Assembly: GCA_902783675.1 (NCBI GenBank)
Contig: CACZRW010000001.1
Location: 1 to 12,420 of the forward strand
Reading direction: 5' to 3'
Length of the DNA: 12,420 nt
DNA from: an uncultured Pseudomonadota bacterium
GTDB taxonomy: Bacteria > Pseudomonadota > Alphaproteobacteria > CACZRW01
This document shows positions 1 through 9,664 of this stretch, piece after piece (position 1 is the stretch's first letter; each line of letters opens with the position of its first letter). Below the pieces are notes generated by a model. It did no database searches and was not told where the DNA came from. It saw only the letters and a program-made list of their open reading frames with translations. The position numbers and the translations under genes are program-made.

Positions 1-2299
<2,299 letters not shown>

Positions 2300-2300
<1 letters not shown>

Positions 2301-3112
2301 CAGAAAGCCTCGTCAAGGGGAATGATTTTGCCATCTCTTAGCGTGACGCGTCTATCCATTTTAGCGGCAAGATCCGGATTGTGGGTGGCGATGAGAGCGG
2401 AAAGTCCGGTTTGTCTTATGATGTTCAAAAGAAGATCAAAAACGACTTCGGCAGTCTGCGTGTCAAGATTGCCCGTGGGTTCATCGGCAAGCAAAAGGTG
2501 CGGACAATTCGCCAACGCTCTGGCTATGGCAACGCGCTGGCCTTCGCCGCCGGAAAGTTCCGCGGGACGATGCAAAATGCGTTCCTTTAAGCCCATAACA
2601 TCAAGAAGCCAAGCGGCACGCGCTTTTGCTTTTTGCTTGTTTTCGCCGGCTATCATTTGCGGAATTACAACATTTTCAAGCGCGGAAAACTCGGGTAGCA
2701 GGTGGTGACTTTGATACACAAAACCGATGTATTTTTTGCGCATGTTAGTGCGCGCTTTATCGGGAAGTCCCGAGACATTATGACCACCTAAAAAGATGCT
2801 GCCGGAGTCGGGGTGCTCAAGCAATCCCGCTATGTTTAAAAGAGTTGATTTGCCCGCGCCCGAAGGACCAAGCAACGCTACGATTTCTCCTTTGTTAATG
2901 GAGAAGTTTGCGCCTTTTAAAATGTTCAATTCCTGCTTCCCCGAAAGGAAAGTTTTAGAGATGCCCCTAAGCTCCATTACCGGAGTGGGGACGCCGATTT
3001 TGGTGTGCACCAAAAAGGAACTTTTAAATGCGGGATTCGGTTTCCTTATGCCAAAAAGTTTTGGTGTGAGTTTTAGGGTTATTCCTTTGATGCCGACGAT
3101 GATTTTATTCAT
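2300..3112 (-). CDS. lolD: Lipoprotein-releasing system ATP-binding protein LolD
   Basis: This is the ATPase of the LolCDE-type ABC transporter, which uses ATP hydrolysis on the cytoplasmic face to extract lipoproteins from the inner membrane for transfer to LolA. In its 270 residues it has Walker A GPSGAGKST (82-90), Q-loop Q134, signature LSGGE (186-190), Walker B LLLADE (206-211) and switch His H244. The family core begins near residue 46 (MELRGISKTF), so there is an N-terminal extension of about 45 residues. LolD is usually about 230 residues. The long start is preferred because GAGGTG lies 7 bases before the ATG, and this start overlaps the end of lolC by 8 bases, which suggests translational coupling. 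The internal ATG at 2977 has no visible Shine-Dalgarno. The extension is basic and partly hydrophobic, and I assign it no function. An adjacent LolC/E-type permease supports the LolD call over related MacB or FtsE ATPases. Confidence 0.95.
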
Positions 3113-4358
3113 AACGAAGCACCTCTATCGGATCGAGTTTCGCCGCGCGCCATGCAGGGTAAAGTGTGGCAAGAAAAGTCAGACAAAGCGCCATAAGAAC
3201 TACGCAGATGACTTCGGTGGTGTCAACTTCGGCGGGAATGCGGGAAAGGAAGTATATCTCGGCGGAGAATAAGTCTGTGCCGACAAGGCTTTGCAAGAAC
3301 TGGCGGACGCTTTCAATGTTAGCGCAAAACAGTAGCCCAAGTATCAAGCCTAGCAAGGTGCCGACAATGCCGACTGCGGCTCCGCTTAGGAAAAAAATGC
3401 GCATGATTGAGCTTCTTTCGGCGCCCATTGTGCGAAGAATGGCAATGTTTTTACTCTTATCTTTTACCAGCATAATCAGCCCCGAAATCATATTGAACGA
3501 GGCGACTACGATGATAAGGGTAAGGATTAAAAACATTACATTTCTTTCAACTTCAAGAGCGTTGAAAAAAGCAGTGTTGGATTGTTGCCAATTCCGAAGG
3601 TGATTTTGCTTGCCCGCAATGGCGGCGATTTTGTTTTTAGCCTTGTTAAGCATATCAGAATGTATCAAAAACACTTCTAAATTAGTGATGCCGTCACCAG
3701 TGTTGAAATATACTTTTGCGTCCTTTATCGGCATAAAAACAAAATTGGCGTCGTATTCAAACATACCTACGGAAAAAGCCGAGGCGATTTTATAGGACTT
3801 CATTCTGGGGACGGTGCCAAAGGCGGTTACCGTTCCTTCGGGAGAGATAAGAGTGATTTCGTCTCCGACACCAACGCCCATTTTGCGCAATAATTTATCG
3901 CCGACAATAACATTGTTGCCGCTTTCAAGTTTGGCAAGGGTGCTTGGCGAGAGGTTCTTTTTAATGAGGTTATTCGCGGGTAAAGCATCAAAGTCAATGC
4001 CCCTTACGATTGCGCCTTGCGAGGCTTTTGGCGAGGTTATCATTACCTGCCCTTCAATTATCGGGGTGGTGAAATAAACCTCGGGCAGGGCGGATATTTG
4101 CTTCGCAATGTCGCTGTAATTATCTAAAGTCGCAGAATAGTTGGCATAAACTCCGAGATGGCCGTTTAGACCCAGAACGCGTGAGATAAGTTCTTGGCGA
4201 AAACCGTTCATCACGCTCATCACAATGATTAAGGTGGCGACGCCAAGGCATATGCCCAAGAGAGAAAAACCCGCTATGACGGATACAAAACCCTCTTTGC
4301 GCTTGGCCCGCAAATAGCGAAAAGCCATCATCCTTTCAAATGCCGAAAACGCGGACAT
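3105..4358 (-). CDS. lolC: Lipoprotein-releasing ABC transporter permease, LolC/LolE family
   Basis: This is the inner-membrane permease that, with LolD, releases lipoproteins bound for the outer membrane. Its 417 residues show the family layout: a short cytoplasmic N-terminus (FERMMAFRYLRAKR), TM1 at about 27-50, a large periplasmic domain at about 51-270, and TM2-4 at about 273-298, 320-345 and 382-400. It ends in PAWRAAKLDPIEVLRYE, typical of the FtsX/LolE-type C-terminus. NGFRQELISRVLGLNGH after TM1 and the ILRTMGAERSSIMRIF coupling segment are also family hallmarks. Only one permease gene is present, as in many Alphaproteobacteria, so it probably works as a homodimer. The choice between lolC and lolE as a name is therefore nominal. 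The ATG is preceded by AAGGGGAA. The gene follows rnj after a 100-base gap containing a candidate promoter, and it overlaps lolD. Confidence 0.95.
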   Translation of the reverse strand: MSAFSAFERMMAFRYLRAKRKEGFVSVIAGFSLLGICLGVATLIIVMSVMNGFRQELISRVLGLNGHLGVYANYSATLDNYSDIAKQISALPEVYFTTPIIEGQVMITSPKASQGAIVRGIDFDALPANNLIKKNLSPSTLAKLESGNNVIVGDKLLRKMGVGVGDEITLISPEGTVTAFGTVPRMKSYKIASAFSVGMFEYDANFVFMPIKDAKVYFNTGDGITNLEVFLIHSDMLNKAKNKIAAIAGKQNHLRNWQQSNTAFFNALEVERNVMFLILTLIIVVASFNMISGLIMLVKDKSKNIAILRTMGAERSSIMRIFFLSGAAVGIVGTLLGLILGLLFCANIESVRQFLQSLVGTDLFSAEIYFLSRIPAEVDTTEVICVVLMALCLTFLATLYPAWRAAKLDPIEVLRYE

Positions 4359-4361
4359 ATA

Positions 4362-4369
4362 TTCCCCTT
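4362..4369 (-). promoter_or_regulatory. Shine-Dalgarno site of lolC
   Basis: AAGGGGAA on the minus strand sits about 5 bases before the lolC ATG at 4358. It supports that start and shows that lolC can be translated independently of rnj. Confidence 0.7.
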
Positions 4370-4393
4370 AGCCAATTGTTGTCAGTTAGGCGA

Positions 4394-4422
4394 AGAATAG
4401 AAGATTTTTGCCTTAAGGGCAA
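4394..4422 (-). promoter_or_regulatory. Candidate sigma70-type promoter for lolC-lolD-dnaE
   Basis: Reading the minus strand, TTGCCC (4422-4417, 4 of 6 matches to TTGACA) is followed after exactly 17 bases by TATTCT (4399-4394, 4 of 6 matches to TATAAT). Transcription would begin near 4387, about 28 bases before the lolC ATG. It lies in the only sizeable gap of the minus-strand cluster. This is pattern matching alone. The -35 half overlaps a short inverted repeat (4408-4422). Confidence 0.35.
4408..4422. repeat. Short inverted repeat in the rnj-lolC gap
   Basis: TTGCC and GGCAA form 5-base arms around TTAAG. The stem is short and is not followed by a T-run on the minus strand, so it is a poor intrinsic terminator for rnj. 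It overlaps the candidate -35 element of lolC and could be a weak operator or have no role. Confidence 0.25.
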
Positions 4423-4458
4423 TAAAAGTTTATAAAAAACCTTTAGCAAAGTCCTTTA

Positions 4459-6222
4459 TCAAAGTCTTACTAAATGGACATTGACTATGGGCTTTTTGCC
4501 GTATTCAAACTCCAATTTGCGACGGAGAGCGACTTTTACGGTATCTTTTATAGCTTCGTCATTGTTGCGGCGGCTTTTCTCTATATCTTCGACGGCAAGT
4601 TTTATTGCTTCGGAAAGCTGCTCTATATCATCGGCATCGTTTACTTTGTCGAATAAATCAAACGAAGAAACGATGGGATTGCCAACGACATGGAAGTGCT
4701 TGTCAATGACGACGGTAACAACGGCAGAACCACTTTCCATAATCTTTCTGCGCTTTTTAAAGATATCTTCGCCAATGGATAAAAGGCGTTTACCGTCAGC
4801 GACAAGTATGCCGGTTTCGGCAATTCCGAGGACCTTTGGGTCGTCTTTGTCAAGTTGAACAAGGTCGCCGTTCTTTATCACAAAAGTAAAGGGAACGCGG
4901 CAGTCCTTCGCCAGCTTTTCGTGTTCTAAAAGATGCGATAAATCGCCGTGCATCGGAACGGCAATTTGCGGGTTGATGATTTTGTAAAGTCGTTTCATGT
5001 CGGCTTTTGACGGGTGGCCCGATACATGCACCAACGCGTCTTTTTCCGTTATAACTTCAGCGCCCATTGCTAAAATGCGGTTTTGAAGTCGGCTGATTTG
5101 GTATTCATTGCCGGGAATGACACGCGATGAGAAAATCACAACATCGCCTTTGCGGATTTTAGGATAGTGCAAGCCTTGTCCCGTCAGTTGGTAAAGGGCA
5201 GAGCGCTGTTCTCCCTGAGAACCGGTGCAGACATATAAAACTTCGTTCGGGTTTAAGTCCTGGGCTTCTTCCTCCGATATGAATTCGGGAGTATTGTAAA
5301 GGTATCCCGAAGAACGCGCTGCTTCGTCCACTCTCCTTAACGAACGGCCGAGAAGGCATACTTTGCGATGGTTCTCCTCGGCGGCTTTGGCAATGCTTTC
5401 CAGCCTTGCAACATTTGAAGAAAAGCAAGTGATAAGGACATGCTCGTTGTAATGCGAGACAATTTCAGCGAGGCTTTCACGAACATCGCGTTCGGTGTAA
5501 TTGGTCGCTTCGTTAAATACATTTGTCGAGTCGCATATCAGCGCCAGCACGCCTTTTTTCCCGATGCGCTTAAGACTTCCTATGTCATAACTCTCATCTA
5601 AAAGCGCATTCTCTTCAAACTTCCAATCGCCGGTGTGAAGAACCGTGCCCTTGTCGGTCGTAATGGCAAGAGCCGCGGGTTCGGGGATAGAGTGCGTCAT
5701 TCCTATAACCTCAACGGTGAATGGATCAAGATTGAGAGTATCGCCTTTCCTTATGATGTGAAGGTCAACGCGCTTGGTCAAAGCCATCTCGTCCAGCTTG
5801 GTTTCAAGCATTGCTGCGGCAAACGGCGAGAGGTAAATCGGGCAATTCAGATAACGCCAAAGATAAGAAACTCCGCCAATGTGATCCTCATGCGCGTGGG
5901 TGATAATCAGCCCAACGATATCCTTTTTGTGCTTTTCAATAAAGCTGGGATCGGGCAAAAGCACTTCCACACCGGGCATTTCGTCGCCGGCAAAGCCAAT
6001 GCCTAAATCAACAATCAGCCATTTGCCTTTGTATTGATAAAGGTAGAAGTTCATGCCGATTTCACCAATGCCGCCCAATGGCAAAAATACCAACTTGTCC
6101 TTGGGGACGGTAAGCCCCGCCGGGGCTACGGGTTCGGGTTTATTTTTTACTTTTTCTTTTTTAGCAGCGGGAGTGATTTCTTTGTTTTCCTGCTTGTTCG
6201 GGTTTTTATTTTTCTTATTCAT
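4459..6222 (-). CDS. rnj: Ribonuclease J
   Basis: This is a metallo-beta-lactamase/beta-CASP family ribonuclease, with 5'-to-3' exonuclease and endonuclease activity in known relatives, acting in mRNA decay and rRNA maturation in the cytoplasm. The chosen product is 587 residues. Metal-binding motif HAHEDH is at 109-114, with further motifs HSIPEP (177-182), HTGDWKF (196-202), CDSTNV (230-235), CTGSQGE (332-338), VHVSGH (398-403) and PMHGD (423-427). A C-terminal domain of about 100 residues follows the beta-lactamase core. The first 40 or so residues are a Lys/Asn/Pro-rich, low-complexity tail before the conserved PKDKLVFLPLGGIGEIGMN. The frame stays open to a TTG at 6279, but the ATG at 6222 has TTGGAA about 6 bases upstream and avoids overlapping birA, so I chose it. 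Alphaproteobacterial genomes typically carry rnj downstream of nuoN-birA, usually with coaX between; here coaX is absent. Confidence 0.96.
   Translation of the reverse strand: MNKKNKNPNKQENKEITPAAKKEKVKNKPEPVAPAGLTVPKDKLVFLPLGGIGEIGMNFYLYQYKGKWLIVDLGIGFAGDEMPGVEVLLPDPSFIEKHKKDIVGLIITHAHEDHIGGVSYLWRYLNCPIYLSPFAAAMLETKLDEMALTKRVDLHIIRKGDTLNLDPFTVEVIGMTHSIPEPAALAITTDKGTVLHTGDWKFEENALLDESYDIGSLKRIGKKGVLALICDSTNVFNEATNYTERDVRESLAEIVSHYNEHVLITCFSSNVARLESIAKAAEENHRKVCLLGRSLRRVDEAARSSGYLYNTPEFISEEEAQDLNPNEVLYVCTGSQGEQRSALYQLTGQGLHYPKIRKGDVVIFSSRVIPGNEYQISRLQNRILAMGAEVITEKDALVHVSGHPSKADMKRLYKIINPQIAVPMHGDLSHLLEHEKLAKDCRVPFTFVIKNGDLVQLDKDDPKVLGIAETGILVADGKRLLSIGEDIFKKRRKIMESGSAVVTVVIDKHFHVVGNPIVSSFDLFDKVNDADDIEQLSEAIKLAVEDIEKSRRNNDEAIKDTVKVALRRKLEFEYGKKPIVNVHLVRL
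6113..6127. repeat. GC-rich perfect inverted repeat inside the 5' part of rnj
   Basis: AGCCCC and GGGGCT form a 6-base-pair, five-GC stem around a 3-base loop (GCC), in otherwise AT-leaning sequence. It lies 95-110 bases inside the rnj coding region, where the Lys-rich tail meets the conserved core (encoded residues APAGL). No T-run follows, so it is not a standard terminator. It could be a hairpin in the rnj mRNA or a chance result of Ala/Pro/Gly codons. Confidence 0.4.
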
Positions 6223-6257
6223 GTTAATTCCAATTAGTTTTTTAATTTCAGTTAATT

Positions 6258-6947
6258 TTAAAAATAGATTTCTCCGCAAGAGATGATTTTATCGGGTTTT
6301 TCCTTGTTTTTTGTGGATAAAATCAAATTGCCTTTTGCGTCAAGACCCTTAAATACTCCAAAAAGGGTATCTTTGGCAAGAGTTACCTTTATGTCTTTGC
6401 CGATTCCTATAGCGTTTTTTTGCCAAAGAGTAATGATTTGTTGCAAAGGAAGGGTTAGATTGTTCGCCAAACGGTCCAGCAAAGAGGCTAAAAGTTCGTC
6501 CTTCGTTATCGTTATATTTTCGTTTTTTAGCGAAGTTGCGGCGTAGGAAAGCAAGCTTTCCTTAGGGAAAGAGGAGATGTTTATGCCTATGCCGATGATA
6601 AGGCGGCTCGGATCCGTGGCGGTTTCAAGCAGAATGCCGGATACTTTTTTGCCGCCGATGAGAATGTCGTTGGGCCATTTTATCTTTGCGTTCGCTTTCG
6701 CGGGAAGGGCTTCGCATAAAGACAAAGCGGCGGCTAAGCTATATATGCCAAGGTTCAAAAGGTCGGGATCGGTTATGACGACCGAGAAGTAAAGTCCGCC
6801 TTTTGGGCTTATCCATGTTTTCCCGCGGCGGCCTTTGCCCTTTGTTTGCTCGCCTGCGACAATTACCGAAAAATTATCGGTGTAATTTTTTGCCGTATCA
6901 TTTGTGCTTTCCAAAGAGGTAAAATTGTAAATGGTGAAGTCGGTCAT
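6258..6947 (-). CDS. birA: Biotin--[acetyl-CoA-carboxylase] ligase, class I (no DNA-binding domain)
   Basis: This enzyme activates biotin with ATP to biotinyl-AMP and attaches it to the lysine of biotin carrier domains, for example in acetyl-CoA carboxylase. The 229-residue product has the BPL/LplA/LipB fold signatures: SLESTND (11-17), the adenylate-binding GKGRRGKTW (37-45) with SPKGGLYFSV following, KWPNDIL (90-96), KVSGILLE (101-108) and GIGIN (119-123). A C-terminal domain of about 45 residues ends in SCGEIYF. There is no N-terminal helix-turn-helix, so it should not act as a biotin-operon repressor. The start at 6947 is an ATG overlapping the nuoN TGA (ATGA). An upstream TTG at 6980 is open but would overlap nuoN by 37 bases, and the family core starts right after the ATG. 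The position after nuoN is standard for Alphaproteobacteria. Confidence 0.94.
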   Translation of the reverse strand: MTDFTIYNFTSLESTNDTAKNYTDNFSVIVAGEQTKGKGRRGKTWISPKGGLYFSVVITDPDLLNLGIYSLAAALSLCEALPAKANAKIKWPNDILIGGKKVSGILLETATDPSRLIIGIGINISSFPKESLLSYAATSLKNENITITKDELLASLLDRLANNLTLPLQQIITLWQKNAIGIGKDIKVTLAKDTLFGVFKGLDAKGNLILSTKNKEKPDKIISCGEIYF

Positions 6948-8272
6948 TTTTGAATAAGCGCCTCGCTTGCCATTTTGCAAATGTTTAGTAATTCATAAGA
7001 GAAGAAAGTCAGGAAAAGCGCGCTTAAAACGCATAAAATTGTGACCATGAATACGGAGGTGCAAGACTTTTCCGCTTCGTCGTTTTCGTTGCCGAGGAAC
7101 ATGCTCTCAACTATCTTTACGCAGTAGGCAACGGCAAAAACCGTGCCCAAAATTACAAACAGCGCCGGCAGGTAATGAGAGGATAATATCATTTCTTGCA
7201 GCAATAAATACTTGCTGAGGAAGGTGGAAAACGGCGGCACTCCGGCCAGACTTAAAATAAGAACGATGACAAGGAAGGTGCTTTTGGGAGCGATCGAGGC
7301 CATGCCTTTTACTTCACTTAAAAGCGAAAAGCGTCCGAGTGAGGCAAAAAGTCCGATGCCTATCGGGGCTTGCAAAATAAAGAAGAACAGCAATACGGTG
7401 TAGGTTCTTGGTGTTATGCCCATGCTAAAAAGTGATAGTGCCATGCCAAGGTTTACAAGACAAGCGTGAGCCAGGAACAGTTTGGCATTTTCGGCTTTTA
7501 GAGCCATAAGCGAGTTTAATGCCAAGGTGATGATTGCCACTATCAACAGCAGGGGTTCGTAAACGCTTTCCAGCTCTAAAAAGTTTTCGTAAAGAAGGCG
7601 GAATAAGACGAAAAGCAAAAGAAAAGACAGCACATTTGAAAAGAGTGCGGCGGTGGAGGAAGCGGTGTCTTTGTAAACGGCTCTTATCCAAGTTTGAAAA
7701 GGTGCCGCTCCCATTTTTATCAGCAAGCCGACGATTATAAACGCTCCGGCGAACAAGGGTGACACTTCAAAAAAAGTGAGAGCAATACCTATGCAAAGGC
7801 TAGCAAAACCCAAAGCGGCAGTCGCGAGAAACGGGCTTAAAGATATTTTTTCGGGCTCATTTGAGGCTTGCTTTTCCAGATATAAAAGTGCGTAAAGTGA
7901 TAAGAAAATAATTTCTATGCCGAGCAGTAAAATCAAAAGATCTCCGAATGATACGGTGATACATATTCCGAGGGCGATAATACCGAATAAAATATCCTGT
8001 TTTCTATTGCTGTTTAAAAGCGCGCAGGCGGCGGTAAAAATTAAAAAGGTGACTTTTAAAATGCTGGTGTTTTCGTTGCTTATAAACAGCCCGTTAAACG
8101 CTGATTCGGGGCAACTGGTGTTTGCTAAAAAACAAAGTATGGCAGTGGTTAAAATCAGCGCAGGAGATGCTTTAAGAGCTCCTTTTTCTTCAGACCTAAA
8201 CAGGTTAAGGATAAAGGTTGCGACAAGCCCCAGCCCCAGAAAACATTCGGGAAAAGCAACTATCAGATTCAT
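6944..8272 (-). CDS. nuoN: NADH-quinone oxidoreductase subunit N (antiporter-like)
   Basis: This is one of the three antiporter-like subunits of the complex I membrane arm, a polytopic inner-membrane protein of 442 residues (E. coli 485) with about 13 hydrophobic segments. By eye, LLLGIEIIFLSLYALL (116-131) matches the TM5 motif of E. coli NuoN and keeps its glutamate (E120 for E133). VGLLIKMGAAPFQTW (181-195) keeps the TM7 lysine (K186 for K217). SLAGVPPFSTFLSKYLLL (341-358) keeps the TM12 lysine (K354 for K395). The TM8 lysine (E. coli K247) is replaced, near S216, and the loop after TM7 (IRAVYKDTASS) departs from the usual TPDVYxGAP form. This is the best preserved of the three subunits here. 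The ATG overlaps the nuoM stop (ATGA), with AGGTGG about 6 bases upstream. Confidence 0.9.
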   Translation of the reverse strand: MNLIVAFPECFLGLGLVATFILNLFRSEEKGALKASPALILTTAILCFLANTSCPESAFNGLFISNENTSILKVTFLIFTAACALLNSNRKQDILFGIIALGICITVSFGDLLILLLGIEIIFLSLYALLYLEKQASNEPEKISLSPFLATAALGFASLCIGIALTFFEVSPLFAGAFIIVGLLIKMGAAPFQTWIRAVYKDTASSTAALFSNVLSFLLLFVLFRLLYENFLELESVYEPLLLIVAIITLALNSLMALKAENAKLFLAHACLVNLGMALSLFSMGITPRTYTVLLFFFILQAPIGIGLFASLGRFSLLSEVKGMASIAPKSTFLVIVLILSLAGVPPFSTFLSKYLLLQEMILSSHYLPALFVILGTVFAVAYCVKIVESMFLGNENDEAEKSCTSVFMVTILCVLSALFLTFFSYELLNICKMASEALIQK

Positions 8273-9663
8273 AAAATGCCACCTATCATCAAGTTATCAA
8301 AAAAGCCTAAAAACCAGTCGGGGAAAAGTCCTAAACCAAAAGAAAAGCTAAGACATAAAATGATAAACAATCCCTCTTTAAGCGATATATCTTTGATGTC
8401 TAAAAACTTTTCGGGAGAGGCTCCTTGCATCATTTTTTGGTAGGCGTTTATAAGATAAATTGCGGTTAAAATCATGCTGAAAATCAGGAATAAAGATATA
8501 AATATCTCGTCTTTAAAGCTTTCATAAATCATCAAAAAGTATCCTATAAAGCCGCCGGTTAACGGGAAGGATACCACGGTAATGACGGTGATGAAAAATA
8601 AGCTTGAAAACAGAGGCATTGTTGTGAATAAGCCGTTTATTTCAAAGATGTGGAGGCTCGTGGTTCTCTCCCAAATTATATGGGCGCAAAGAAGCAAAGC
8701 CGTTACGATAAAAACAAGATTAAGGCTTAGATAAATTGCGCCTTCAATCGCTATGGTAGTGCTAAGGAATATGCCCATAAAAATTATGCAAATCGTGGCG
8801 CTTATAAAGCAACTTATCAGTTTAAGAAAATCTTTTTGCGTGAACGCCTTTAGCGAAAAGAATAAAAATAATAAGCTCGCAATAATGATTATCGGCGCGG
8901 CAAAAAGCGGCTTTACTTCATAAAAATAAGAAATAAAAGTTTTGGAAAAACCGTAAACGCCGGCTAATACGGGAAGTGTGGAAGTGGCGCATAATACTGC
9001 CGGAGAAGTTTCGGCTCTGGCATTGTTGTTAATCGCTAAAATCGGAAATAATGCGCCGATGATAAGATAGGAGAAAAGAAGCCCCGTGACCGATAAAATT
9101 TGCATCTCGGGATAGGAAAATACCGATATAAGAAACAAAGCTCCGGCGCATGTGTTTATTAGTAAAAGTTGATTGTTGTAGGGCTTATCTTTGCCTACTC
9201 CCCAAAGCTTTAAAAGTAAAAACAGAGGTATCGGGAAAGCGATAAAGAAAAATGTGAATAAGGAGATATCCGAAGCGACGAACATTCCCATTATCATGCT
9301 TTGTAACCATAAAAAGAAGATGTTGTATTCTTTGGTCATCCTTGTTTTGACATTCCAGTCAAGAATTATAATGAACAGGAAAAGCAGTGCCGCGGCGCTT
9401 AAAAATAAAAGCGAAAGCCCGTCAGCGCCAAGATAATAGTTGAAGCCGTCGAGCCATGAAAAAAGTTCACCGCCCCAAAACTCCGAAGTTTCTTTATCAA
9501 AGTAAAAAAGGGCTATGATGCATAAAATTACTTCCGAGGCGGCAATAATGGCGCGAATATCTTTACAATTTTTTGCGGTTCTGATTTCACCGCGTTTAAC
9601 CAGGGCCGTAAAAGCTATGCCGATGAGCGGCACAAAAATCATTAAAAGCAGAAGGTGACTCAT
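8269..9663 (-). CDS. nuoM: NADH-quinone oxidoreductase subunit M, highly divergent (channel residues replaced)
   Basis: This is a polytopic inner-membrane protein of 464 residues (E. coli NuoM 509). Family membership rests on YYLGADGLSLLFL (76-88), the TM5-6 region ending IPLFLLLKLWGVG (145-157), WERTTSLHIFEINGL (331-345) for YERTHTREIARYGGL, and SFPLTGGFIGYF (365-376) for the GLPGTxNFVGEF motif. Aligned by eye with E. coli NuoM, the buried charges of the proton path are gone: TM5 E144 is I141, TM7 K234 is L205, TM8 K265 is L233 and TM12 E407 is Y375. The HTWLPDAHVEAPT loop has become an unrelated stretch (INNNARAETSP). The frame is intact and hydrophobic throughout, so it is not an obvious pseudogene. 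AAAGGAG lies 7 bases before the ATG, one base after the nuoL stop. Its place between nuoL and nuoN is the standard one. Confidence 0.85.
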   Translation of the reverse strand: MSHLLLLMIFVPLIGIAFTALVKRGEIRTAKNCKDIRAIIAASEVILCIIALFYFDKETSEFWGGELFSWLDGFNYYLGADGLSLLFLSAAALLFLFIIILDWNVKTRMTKEYNIFFLWLQSMIMGMFVASDISLFTFFFIAFPIPLFLLLKLWGVGKDKPYNNQLLLINTCAGALFLISVFSYPEMQILSVTGLLFSYLIIGALFPILAINNNARAETSPAVLCATSTLPVLAGVYGFSKTFISYFYEVKPLFAAPIIIIASLLFLFFSLKAFTQKDFLKLISCFISATICIIFMGIFLSTTIAIEGAIYLSLNLVFIVTALLLCAHIIWERTTSLHIFEINGLFTTMPLFSSLFFITVITVVSFPLTGGFIGYFLMIYESFKDEIFISLFLIFSMILTAIYLINAYQKMMQGASPEKFLDIKDISLKEGLFIILCLSFSFGLGLFPDWFLGFFDNLMIGGIL

Positions 9664-9664
9664 T

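Noticed and set aside
3166..3603. Long plus-strand frames opposite lolC and lolD (also 2262-2708 and 2796-3272)
   Set aside because: They mirror strong minus-strand genes and have compositions expected of antisense frames, with no family resemblance.
4408..4422. Intrinsic terminator after rnj
   Set aside because: The stem is only 5 base pairs and no T-run follows on the minus strand.
6223..6279. Longer rnj product starting at TTG 6279
   Set aside because: It needs a TTG start and overlaps birA by 22 bases, and the added residues do not resemble the family. ATG 6222 has a reasonable Shine-Dalgarno.
6948..6980. Longer birA product starting at TTG 6980
   Set aside because: It would overlap nuoN by 37 bases. 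The ATGA junction at 6947 is the usual coupled start, and the family core begins right after it.
8269..9663. nuoM as a pseudogene
   Set aside because: The frame is uninterrupted, nearly full length, uniformly membrane-like, has a strong Shine-Dalgarno and is translationally linked to both neighbours.
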